From: Saprospiraceae bacterium
Lineage (GTDB): Bacteria > Bacteroidota > Bacteroidia > Chitinophagales > Saprospiraceae
Direction of reading: 5' to 3'
Assembly: GCA_020628645.1 (NCBI GenBank)
Contig: JAHDES010000026.1
Location: forward strand, 1-40,466
Length of the DNA: 40,466 nt
The position numbers were made by a program, and so were the translations under genes. How positions within the stretch are numbered: position 1 is the stretch's first letter; each line of letters begins with the position of its first letter. The notes under the pieces were generated by a model. That model was not told the origin of the DNA and made no database searches. It saw only the letters and a program-made list of their open reading frames with translations. Shown here one piece after another: positions 33,367-40,466 of the stretch.

Positions 33367-34533
33367 ATGAAACAATATCCAATTTTAATTATCCTTTATT
33401 TACTACCATTTTTGGCGTTTAGTCAACTTAACATAGAAACCACCTTACAAGGCGGTTATGAATATAATATTTTTAAAAACCCTGATTCGTTGAATAATGC
33501 AGAGGCAGCAGCATTGGAGCAAAGTGATTTGCTTCAATCTGCTCCACTTAGCAATTTAGGACTAGCAATTGATTGGAAAAAGAAATGGAATAGCCATCAA
33601 TTAAGATTAGGAAGTGATGCAAGTGCACAATTATTTCCAAGCTTAGGAATTGCTAATTTATGGCAAGTGGATTTAAATCAAGCTTATACCTATTCCATGT
33701 CAAAAAAAATCAAATTCTATCAAAAGGCTTCTTTTCGTTCTAAAAATCGGCAAGGTACAGATGCTGCCTCCGATGTGTTTTTTATTGCCAATTCTTATCA
33801 TCAAGTTGAACTATCAGCGGGTTTAGATTGGAAGCCTACAAAACCATTTCGCATAAAATTAGAAGGAGGAAAGCGATTGAAAAATTATCAAGCCTCCGAA
33901 ACTTCTGCTTTATGGTATAATGAGACAAATGCAAAGTTGTATACTCGTTATAAATTCAAAAAAGAAGCTACACTACAACAAATCGAATTTATAGGGAGAT
34001 GGCGGAACCGTTTATATACACGTGAACGCTTTGAAGAACCCAATATTCCAATCATAGAAGAAGAACTAGAAGAATGGGAAGAGGATTTTGATAGTTCCTT
34101 TGAAGAATACGATATGACCTATTTAATAGGTAATCTAGCGTTTAAATTTCAGTTGAATGACCAACTTAGTCTAAAACCAGCTATAGAGTACACTTTTAGA
34201 AAAAGTAATGAAAACGAACGTTTGGACTATACACAAATTCACCCCATAATAGGGTTAAATTTTAAAAACGACAAGACCCAAATCAAATGGAATACTAGTT
34301 ATTCATTTCGAACAAATCCTTATTTATTTCCAACTTCAGAAACGGAAGACGCTCTAGTCTATCAATATTGGAGAAATAGCTTGGAAGTAGAGCACCAATT
34401 GACGAAAAAACTAGCCTTTATAGCGAGCATCAATCACATTCTACGCCTGTCAAATTTTGATGAAGCGTCTACCAGAGCGTATCGTCCTTATGATTATACC
34501 AGAATATTGGTAGGGATAAAATATCAATTTTAG
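33367..34533 (+). CDS. Predicted outer-membrane beta-barrel protein of the cluster
   Basis: The protein has 388 residues with a signal peptide (PILIILYLLPFLAFSQ). Alternating strands cover most of the rest (LNIETTLQGGYEYNIF, HQLRLGSDASAQLFP, KIKFYQKASFRSKN, AFKFQLNDQLSLKPAIEYTF, QIKWNTSYSFRTN), ending with ILVGIKYQF, an aromatic final residue as in outer-membrane barrels. A very acidic insertion (IIEEELEEWEEDFDSSFEEY, about 228-248) probably forms a surface loop. I recognise no named family. It follows the small membrane protein by 136 bases on the same strand, so it may belong to the same system, carrying it from inner to outer membrane. The following T9SS genes begin 102 bases later. Confidence 0.75.
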   Translation: MKQYPILIILYLLPFLAFSQLNIETTLQGGYEYNIFKNPDSLNNAEAAALEQSDLLQSAPLSNLGLAIDWKKKWNSHQLRLGSDASAQLFPSLGIANLWQVDLNQAYTYSMSKKIKFYQKASFRSKNRQGTDAASDVFFIANSYHQVELSAGLDWKPTKPFRIKLEGGKRLKNYQASETSALWYNETNAKLYTRYKFKKEATLQQIEFIGRWRNRLYTRERFEEPNIPIIEEELEEWEEDFDSSFEEYDMTYLIGNLAFKFQLNDQLSLKPAIEYTFRKSNENERLDYTQIHPIIGLNFKNDKTQIKWNTSYSFRTNPYLFPTSETEDALVYQYWRNSLEVEHQLTKKLAFIASINHILRLSNFDEASTRAYRPYDYTRILVGIKYQF

Positions 34534-34635
34534 AAAACTGACTTATTCAAATTCTGGGTTTAGAAAACGATTTAGGTTTTTGTATCATTGAGTTACGTCA
34601 ATAACTATCATCTACCTTTTTTAAAACCTAAGAAT

Positions 34636-36402
34636 ATGAATAAGCCAATTCTTTTACCCCTCATCTTTTTTGTTTTTCTTTCTTCATTTTTATCTGCACA
34701 ATTTACTAGTGGAGGAAGTGTGGCTACTTTAGAAGTTAATAATGTCAAAGCGTATTTACCTATGAGTAATCTTTGGCTTAATGGGAATAAAGCTGGATAC
34801 ATCTTTCCTTATGACCCTAAAGCTCCCGTAGAAGTAGCCAGTATTTTTGCAGGTAGCTTATGGTTTGGAGGACTTGATCCAGCAGGAAATTTAAAACTTT
34901 CTGCCGCTACTTATGGAACAGCAATAGGGGAATCAGACTATTGGGCAGGTCCGCTAAATCCTGAAACAGGATTGACAGATAACGAAACTAGTTTGAACTG
35001 GGATAAACATTTTAAAACAAGTTCATTTGATATAACTATTTTTTTAGCAGACGTTATTGATGGCACAATTGATAACCCAATTCCACAAAGTCTTCTTGGA
35101 TGGCCAGCAAAAGGAAATCCTCATTTTTTCGACATTCATTCTTTTGAGTTACCTAATACATCTCAAGAACTTGCTCCTTTTTGGGATGAAAATGGAGATA
35201 ATTTATATAATCCAGAAGATGGTGATTATCCTGTTTTAAATATAAGTGATGAAGAGTTAGGGGCACAATTTGCCGATGAAATGGTCTTTTGGATTTATAA
35301 TGATACAGGTGCACCTAGTAATTTGAATACGCTTTCCTTACAGTTTGAAATACATATGATGGCGTATGCTTATGCATCTTCAAATACCCATCTGAATAAT
35401 ACTACTTTTTATGATGTAAAAATGATTAATCGTGCACAAGAAACATTAGATTCCACTTTTGTCTCGCTTTGGATGGATGCAGATTTAGGCTGTTTTACAG
35501 ATGACTATTTTGGGTGTTTGCCAGAAGAAGATATGATGTTTGTATACAATGAAGATGAGTTAGATGGCTCGTCTGGATGTTCCTGTGAAGGAGGAGTAAA
35601 TACCTATTGTGGTGCTGTACCGATGTTAGGAGTTAAGTTATTAAAAAGTCCTTTAGGTTCCTTTAATTTTGATGATAATGGTGATTTAATACCGACGCCT
35701 TTTGGGCAAACTCCAGATACTTTTGCAGAAACAGGGATGTCTTCTTTTATCATGTATAAAAATGCTTATATTGGTAATCCAGAGCCCAACATGACAGATC
35801 CTAATGGTGCATCTGAATATTATAATTATATGAATGGTCGTTTTCGAGATAATTCCCCTATTATTTATGAAGGAGAAGAAACCAAATTTATGTTTTCAGG
35901 GAATCCTGAGAATAATGAAGAATGGAGTATGTGTTCTGAAAATCCTTCACTTCAAGATAGAAGAACAGTAATGAGTGCGGGTTCCTTTCGCCTTGACCCT
36001 GGAGCTGCTAATCAAATGACCTTTTGTGTAACGCATGTAGAAAATGTGGCTCATCCTTGCCCCAATACTGATATTTTAGTAGAAGCACTCGATGAAGTAG
36101 AAACCTTTTATAAGGGTGGCACGATTTCTTCTATCGAAAATGTAATAGCCAATCATTCAAGCATCAAAGTAGTACCTAATCCTATGATGGATATTGCTAG
36201 TATTCGATTAGAAAATAATATAGCTGTAGCATTTCAAAAGTTGCATTTATTCAATGCATCAGGTCAGTTGGTTCGTGAAATTTCTCCTGAGAATGAACAA
36301 GAATTCAAGATTTTAAAAGAGGATTTGAAAGCTGGCATCTATTTCTATCAAATAATTACATCCACAGAAGACCTCTTTACAGGAAAATTCATCATATTAT
36401 AA
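34636..36402 (+). CDS. T9SS-secreted protein, tandem paralog 1
   Basis: The protein has 588 residues from ATG 34636, which begins a good signal peptide (PLIFFVFLSSFLSAQ); an in-frame TTG at 34588 is rejected because it puts a polar stretch before it. The large domain of about 460 residues contains SLWFGGLDPAGNLKLSAATY, DYWAGPL, LNWDKHF, GWPAKGNPHF, a calcium-loop-like FWDENGDNLYNPEDGDYP, and Cys-rich FGCLPEEDMMFVYNEDE. The C-terminal type-A sorting domain (about 512-588: VVPNPMMDIASIRLEN, then KLHLFNASGQLVREI) ends in GKFIIL and directs export by the type IX system and removal of the tail. It is the only one of three paralogs lacking the N-terminal Cys pair. The role is unknown. Confidence 0.85.
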   Translation: MNKPILLPLIFFVFLSSFLSAQFTSGGSVATLEVNNVKAYLPMSNLWLNGNKAGYIFPYDPKAPVEVASIFAGSLWFGGLDPAGNLKLSAATYGTAIGESDYWAGPLNPETGLTDNETSLNWDKHFKTSSFDITIFLADVIDGTIDNPIPQSLLGWPAKGNPHFFDIHSFELPNTSQELAPFWDENGDNLYNPEDGDYPVLNISDEELGAQFADEMVFWIYNDTGAPSNLNTLSLQFEIHMMAYAYASSNTHLNNTTFYDVKMINRAQETLDSTFVSLWMDADLGCFTDDYFGCLPEEDMMFVYNEDELDGSSGCSCEGGVNTYCGAVPMLGVKLLKSPLGSFNFDDNGDLIPTPFGQTPDTFAETGMSSFIMYKNAYIGNPEPNMTDPNGASEYYNYMNGRFRDNSPIIYEGEETKFMFSGNPENNEEWSMCSENPSLQDRRTVMSAGSFRLDPGAANQMTFCVTHVENVAHPCPNTDILVEALDEVETFYKGGTISSIENVIANHSSIKVVPNPMMDIASIRLENNIAVAFQKLHLFNASGQLVREISPENEQEFKILKEDLKAGIYFYQIITSTEDLFTGKFIIL

Positions 36403-36426
36403 ATAACACGATCAAATAAAAAAATA

Positions 36427-38187
36427 ATGAAGCAACTGATACTTTCAATAATACTAATTTTATTAGTAGGCATCATTCCTGTTTTTACGCAATCTGATTG
36501 CATAGGAGGAGTGAGTATTAACCAATTAACAATAAATAATGTAAACGTTAATCCATCTATAAATAATATTTGGTATAACACAAACGAAAATAAAGGCTAT
36601 CTTTTTCCTAAAGAGGGCAATCCGCTCCTAAATGCAATGCCCCTAGGAGCGGCAGGACTATGGATTGGAGGGTACGATTCTTCAAATGAACTTAGCGTTC
36701 TCGCTGCTACTTATGGGACGAGCAATGGAAATACGTCCTACTGGCCTGGCCCACTTGATGCTATAACTGGAACAACGACTTCTGAAGCTTGTACTAATTG
36801 GGACCAACATTTCTCTACTTCCTCAGAAGATATTGAATTATTTCTAGCCGATTGGAGTGATGGGCAAATTGATAATGCAATTCCAACAAGCCTACTAGCT
36901 TGGCCAGCAAAAGGGAATCCCTTTTTTGAGGATATACATACCTTCAATTTACCAACAGTCACTAGCACGTCAGAGCTTGCTCCATTTTGGGATGAAAATG
37001 AAGACGGAATTTATAATCCAGAAGATGGCGACTTTCCTATTATACCTAGTGCTGAAAATGCATCAAAATATGCAGACCAAATGACTTTTTGGATAACAAA
37101 TGGCGCTGGAAACTTAGCTACTGAAACTAATTCATTACCTATCCCCCTAGAATTGCATACGATGGCTTATGCTTTTAATGATTTAGATGTAGAAATAAAT
37201 AACACCATTTTTTATCACACTAAAATGTTGTATCGGGGGCAAGAAACTTTAGACTCCGTTTATACCTCTTTATGGATTGATCCAAGTTTTGGTGGAGCTT
37301 GCATACAGGAACATGTGGGGTGTTTACCAGAAGAAAATATGATGTTTTTTTACAATGGAAGTTTAGAAGAGGAGTGCCCAGCTAATATTGTTCAGCCAGA
37401 AACTTATCCTATGGTGGGCATCAAATTACTTCGTACACCTTTAGCAGCTTATACTATAAATGAAAATGGAGAACTGATTTTATCAGAAAAAGGACAAACA
37501 CCTGATACGCTTGTCGAAACTCAAGCATCTTCATTTATGGTATATGAAAACGCCATTTTTGGTAACCCACCCTCCAATAAAACAGATCCATTAAATAAAA
37601 AAGAACACTATCATTATATGAAGGGCTTATATCGAGATGCTTCGCCTGTGATATATCAAGGAGAAACAACTAAATTTATGTATTCTGGCAATCCTTCAGA
37701 TGAGGAAGCTTGGAGTATGTGTACAGAGGAATTACCTATACAAGATCGTCGCGTATTGATGAGTGTCGGACCCTTTAATTTTAGTGGAGGATCGTTGAAT
37801 CAATTTGAATTTTGTGTGACGGGAGTGGAAAATATTAGCAAATCTTGTCCTGATATGGGTGTTTTGGTTGAAGCTATAAATGAAGTAGAAGAATTCCATG
37901 ATAATAATTCATTATCTAATGATGAAGCCATCATAATCAATGCTGCTACCGTAAAGATTGCTCCTAATCCAATGATAAATCAAACGGTCATCTCTCTAGA
38001 TGATTCGACCAATCAAATACAAAAACTTCGCTTATTTAATGTCGCAGGCAAATTGATAAGAGAAGAACTTTTTAATAATCAACAAGAAATCAAAATTGTA
38101 CGAAATAACTTAAAGACAGGGATTTATTTTTATCAACTTATTACTACTAATCAACAGATTCATACAGGTAAACTTATTATCTTATAA
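36427..38187 (+). CDS. T9SS-secreted protein, tandem paralog 2
   Basis: The protein has 586 residues, collinear with its neighbours, and starts 24 bases after paralog 1. The signal peptide is LSIILILLVGIIPVFTQS. Conserved blocks: LWIGGYDSSNELSVLAATYG, SYWPGPLD, CTNWDQHF, LAWPAKGNPFFEDIH, FWDENEDGIYNPEDGDFP, VGCLPEENMMFFYNG, EAWSMCTEE, and QFEFCVTGVENI. The type-A sorting tail (KIAPNPMINQTVISLDD, then KLRLFNVAGKLI) ends GKLIIL. It differs by lacking the CxC segment after FFYNG that the other two have. It carries an N-terminal Cys (SDC) and one before NWD. It is probably in one operon with paralogs 1 and 3. Confidence 0.87.
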   Translation: MKQLILSIILILLVGIIPVFTQSDCIGGVSINQLTINNVNVNPSINNIWYNTNENKGYLFPKEGNPLLNAMPLGAAGLWIGGYDSSNELSVLAATYGTSNGNTSYWPGPLDAITGTTTSEACTNWDQHFSTSSEDIELFLADWSDGQIDNAIPTSLLAWPAKGNPFFEDIHTFNLPTVTSTSELAPFWDENEDGIYNPEDGDFPIIPSAENASKYADQMTFWITNGAGNLATETNSLPIPLELHTMAYAFNDLDVEINNTIFYHTKMLYRGQETLDSVYTSLWIDPSFGGACIQEHVGCLPEENMMFFYNGSLEEECPANIVQPETYPMVGIKLLRTPLAAYTINENGELILSEKGQTPDTLVETQASSFMVYENAIFGNPPSNKTDPLNKKEHYHYMKGLYRDASPVIYQGETTKFMYSGNPSDEEAWSMCTEELPIQDRRVLMSVGPFNFSGGSLNQFEFCVTGVENISKSCPDMGVLVEAINEVEEFHDNNSLSNDEAIIINAATVKIAPNPMINQTVISLDDSTNQIQKLRLFNVAGKLIREELFNNQQEIKIVRNNLKTGIYFYQLITTNQQIHTGKLIIL

Positions 38188-38222
38188 AGCCATTTAAACA
38201 GCTTCTAAAAACATAAAATGCA

Positions 38223-39992
38223 ATGAAAAAAAAATTACTCATCATTCAGCTTCTCTTAATTACCTTATTTTACAATAGTAAAGCTCAATCAGATTGTGAA
38301 GCAGGAACGAGCCTTTCATCTATTAGTACAGATAATACAACTGCTTTTCTCCCTATTGATAACTTATGGATAGATAATGGGGACTCGGGTTATTTAATCA
38401 AAAATTCAAATGGTTTAGAGGCAAGTAGTATGCTTGCTGGAGGAATTTGGATGGGAGCTTTTGATGCTAATCAAAATTTGAAATTGTCTGCTACAACCTA
38501 TGGTAGCTCAACTGGAAATCCTGATTATTGGCCAGGGCCTATTGATCCTATCACAGGGCAAACCATTGTTGATAATTGTATAAACTGGGATCGACATTTT
38601 ATAACACATGCGGAAGATATTGATGCCTTACGCGCGGATTTTGAAGATGGTAGTATTAATGATCCAATACCCAATAGTTTATTAGCTTGGCCAGCAAAAG
38701 GCAATCCTCATTTTAAAATGATTCATGGATTTAAGTTGCCTACTAATGCACAAGAGCTTGCTCCATTTTGGGATCAAAATGCGGATGGAATATACAACCC
38801 TGAAGATGGTGACTATCCTGTATTAATGAATACCACCTCAGAAAATGAACCGCACTATGCAGATGAAATGATATTTTGGATATACAATGATGTTGGAAAT
38901 TATTCTACTATTTCATGGGCTGCCCCCCTCCATTTTGAAGTGCATATGATGGCATATAGCTATGAAAATTCAATGGTTCAAGTAAGCAATACAACCTTTT
39001 ATGATATGAAGGTAATTAATCGAGCTTATGAAGAACGAGACGAAGCATACATTTCTTTATGGATGGATCCAGATTTAGGATGTTATGACGATGATTATGT
39101 AGGTTGTTTGCCCGAAGAAAATGTCATGTTTGTATACAATGCTGATGCAAAAGATGGAGATGAAGAATGCACTTGTGTAGGAGCAAGACCTACCTTTTGT
39201 GAATCAATTCCTTTAATGGGAGTAAAATTTTTAAGAACACCCACAGAAGGCTATAATTTTGATATGAATGGTGAGTTAGTGCTAACTCCTCCAAATGAAA
39301 TTCCTGATTCCTTGGTGGAACTTCAATTATCTTCATTTATCGTACAAAATAGAGATACATTAATCAACCCATTTCCAGGCATTGGCAGCCCTTATAATGC
39401 AATTCAACATTATAGCCTTATGAATGGTCAATTTATTGATGGTTCTTCTCCTCTTTACAATGGTGAAGAGGTAAAGTACATGTATCCGGGAAATCCAGCT
39501 CTTGATGAAGAATGGAGTATGTGTTCAGCAGCTTCACCTGCAGGAGATCAAGCTACCCTAATGAATTTTGGACCATTACGATTTGGACAAGGAGAAGCAC
39601 ACCAAATGACTTTTTGCGTTACACATGTTGAAAATGTAGATTATCCTTGTCCTAATACGGATGTCTTATTGGAGGCATTCAACGAGATTGAATCCTTTTA
39701 TACCGAGAATATTACATCAAATAATATAGAGCAAGTAGCAGAACAAATCCATTTAACGGCAGCTCCGAATCCCATGACTGATTACACCATCATTAGCTTA
39801 GATAAAAATGCTAATGAAAAGATTAAATCCGTCAATTTATTATCGAATGCGGGGCAATTGATCCGCCAAATTCAATCAACGAACGAGCATGAAATTAGGA
39901 TTACAAGAGATGATCTACAAGAAGGCATTTATTTTTACCAAATTCTGACAAATACAGATCAAATTTATTCGGGCAAACTCCTCATACATTAA
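38223..39992 (+). CDS. T9SS-secreted protein, tandem paralog 3
   Basis: The protein has 589 residues and starts 35 bases after paralog 2. The signal peptide is LLIIQLLLITLFYNSKAQS. Same blocks: GGIWMGAFDANQNLKLSATT, DYWPGPIDP, CINWDRHF, LAWPAKGNPHF, FWDQNADGIYNPEDGDYP (best match to a D-x-N-x-D-G calcium loop), VGCLPEENVMFVYNADA, the cysteine cluster ECTCVGARPTFC, EEWSMCS, and FCVTHVENVDYPCPNTD. The type-A tail (TAAPNPMTDYTIISLD, then SVNLLSNAGQLIRQI) ends GKLLIH. It is slightly closer to paralog 1 in the Cys cluster and to paralog 2 at the N-terminal Cys pair. It is followed by a terminator. Confidence 0.87.
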   Translation: MKKKLLIIQLLLITLFYNSKAQSDCEAGTSLSSISTDNTTAFLPIDNLWIDNGDSGYLIKNSNGLEASSMLAGGIWMGAFDANQNLKLSATTYGSSTGNPDYWPGPIDPITGQTIVDNCINWDRHFITHAEDIDALRADFEDGSINDPIPNSLLAWPAKGNPHFKMIHGFKLPTNAQELAPFWDQNADGIYNPEDGDYPVLMNTTSENEPHYADEMIFWIYNDVGNYSTISWAAPLHFEVHMMAYSYENSMVQVSNTTFYDMKVINRAYEERDEAYISLWMDPDLGCYDDDYVGCLPEENVMFVYNADAKDGDEECTCVGARPTFCESIPLMGVKFLRTPTEGYNFDMNGELVLTPPNEIPDSLVELQLSSFIVQNRDTLINPFPGIGSPYNAIQHYSLMNGQFIDGSSPLYNGEEVKYMYPGNPALDEEWSMCSAASPAGDQATLMNFGPLRFGQGEAHQMTFCVTHVENVDYPCPNTDVLLEAFNEIESFYTENITSNNIEQVAEQIHLTAAPNPMTDYTIISLDKNANEKIKSVNLLSNAGQLIRQIQSTNEHEIRITRDDLQEGIYFYQILTNTDQIYSGKLLIH

Positions 39993-40083
39993 ATAAACTA
40001 TCCATATTTATAAAATAAGGCAAATATGATTTTTATGAGATAAAAATTCCGTGTTTATACAAATATCAGAACAAATCTCGCTT

Positions 40084-40123
40084 AAAAAGTCTTTATACAA
40101 AATTCATGTATAAGGGCTTTTTT
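40084..40123 (+). terminator. Rho-independent terminator after the T9SS trio
   Basis: A 16-bp stem (40084-40099 with 40107-40122; 14 of 16 identical, the other two G-U or U-G) closes a 7-nt loop, ending in six T's. The A-run before the stem pairs with the T-run, so it could also work on the other strand. Confidence 0.85.
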
Positions 40124-40217
40124 AGTTATGTAAACGCCACAATTTGAGATGGTTAGAAAAGTATTTTTCATTATAAAAAAAAGACAAAGATAACTTCCAA
40201 AAGAAGTTAAAAATGAA

Positions 40218-40225
40218 TACCTTTG
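40218..40225 (+). promoter_or_regulatory. -7 box of the promoter for the last gene
   Basis: TACCTTTG followed by C is an exact TAnnTTTG match. Transcription would start near 40231, leaving a leader of about 155 bases before ATG 40387. No good -33 TTTG is present. Confidence 0.42.
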
Positions 40226-40240
40226 CAGCAAAATTGGAGC

Positions 40241-40291
40241 GGTCAGAAAAATAATTGATCGTATAACGAAAAAGCAACTTGTTTTTTGACC
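40241..40291 (+). other. Leader hairpin of the last gene
   Basis: GGTCAGAAAAATAATTG (40241-40257) pairs with CAACTTGTTTTTTGACC (40275-40291) at 14 of 17 positions including one G-U, with a loop of 17 bases. It starts about 10 bases after the predicted transcript start. No T-run follows, so it is not a terminator. Its right end (TGGTCAAA... on the opposite strand) resembles the right end of the 6S-like rod at 28116-28279. Confidence 0.5.
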
Positions 40292-40386
40292 ATTTATACT
40301 GATTTGTGATAAAACAACTTTTCAAAAGTTATTCATCAAAAAATGGAGTATAAATAAGGTGTTTCACCAATCCTAAAAATAGTCAG

Positions 40387-40466
40387 ATGCGTCGATATTT
40401 TCTTTGTCTAATTTACACACTTACTTTTACGATTGGGATGGTCGCTCAAGACCATAATCACAACCA
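40387..40466 (+). CDS. Exported protein, 5' end only (runs off the window)
   Basis: The first 26 codons are visible: MRRYFLCLIYTLTFTIGMVA, then QDHNHN. This is a classic signal peptide (two Arg, hydrophobic core, VAQ cleavage site) followed by the His/Asn-rich start of the mature protein. Promoter, leader and ATG position support a real gene. Nothing can be said about its function. A His-rich start after the signal peptide is often seen in metal-related or very large T9SS/adhesin proteins, but this is too little to call. Confidence 0.65.
   Translation, partial: MRRYFLCLIYTLTFTIGMVAQDHNHN

Larger units (their letters stand above)
39993..40386 (+). other. Intergenic region with terminator, promoter and structured leader
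   Basis: The 394-base gap holds the terminator at 40084-40123, a small hairpin AACTTC-CAAAA-GAAGTT (40192-40208), a -7 box at 40218-40225, a 17-bp imperfect hairpin (40241-40291) and a palindrome AACTTTTCAAAAGTT (40316-40330). The minus-strand open frame across this region has no support as a gene. Confidence 0.6.

Noticed and set aside
40122-40325. Minus-strand open frame of 67 codons in the last intergenic gap
   Set aside because: It runs through a terminator T-run, a promoter box and hairpins, and its product is low-complexity Phe/Asn/Lys-rich.
1-40466. tRNA genes, CRISPR arrays, transposases, phage genes
   Set aside because: I read all gaps on both strands and saw no cloverleaf-like sequence, no regular repeat-spacer array and no transposase or phage protein; absence is by eye only.

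Overview
The window comes from a low-GC chromosome of the phylum Bacteroidota, most likely the Saprospiria/Saprospiraceae side. The evidence is type IX secretion (T9SS) C-terminal sorting tails, a bacillithiol synthase gene (bshA), promoter boxes of the Bacteroidota form TTTG-N(19-21)-TAnnTTTG, weak Shine-Dalgarno signals, and large 42-residue TPR proteins next to an effector-associated-domain-like protein. I cannot name the species. No tRNA, rRNA, CRISPR array, insertion sequence or prophage is visible; this looks like ordinary chromosome with several lineage-specific islands.

Layout. 1-5 kb: a small membrane protein, a carboxymuconolactone decarboxylase/AhpD-like protein, a PcrA/UvrD helicase and a membrane glycosyltransferase. 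5-7.6 kb (minus): a LytTR response regulator and a TPR/HisKA_2 sensor kinase. 7.8-10.2 kb (plus): three exported QxW (ricin-fold) lectin-like proteins in a row, the last fused to a bulb-type lectin domain. 10.3-15.5 kb (minus): an envelope protein, then a two-gene operon of a membrane protein with an effector-associated-domain-like N terminus and a 918-residue exported TPR protein whose repeats are still duplicating. 15.8-21.4 kb: housekeeping genes (ssb, lon, bshA, a double FKBP isomerase). 21.6-24.2 kb (minus): a two-gene surface-protein operon. 24.3-30.1 kb (plus): a pterin carbinolamine dehydratase, then pheT, a coiled-coil gene, zapA, a probable 6S-like RNA and rny.

30.4-34.5 kb (plus) is a compact cluster: a transglutaminase fused to a multi-helix membrane domain, an ATP-grasp ligase, a one-helix small protein and a predicted outer-membrane beta-barrel. 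It looks like an envelope peptide-ligation or cleavage system of unknown chemistry. 34.6-40.0 kb holds three tandem paralogous T9SS-secreted proteins with calcium-loop-like motifs, ended by a strong terminator. A new exported protein starts at 40387 and runs off the window.

Best candidates for something new: (i) the EAD-like/TPR operon (11.8-15.5 kb); (ii) the transglutaminase-membrane/ATP-grasp cluster (30.4-34.5 kb), whose transglutaminase keeps an apparently complete Cys-His-Asp triad; (iii) the 164-nt rod-like RNA between zapA and rny; (iv) the lectin trio; (v) a family of small CC-centred palindromes, three of them around pheT. Operon statements rest on spacing and strand only.
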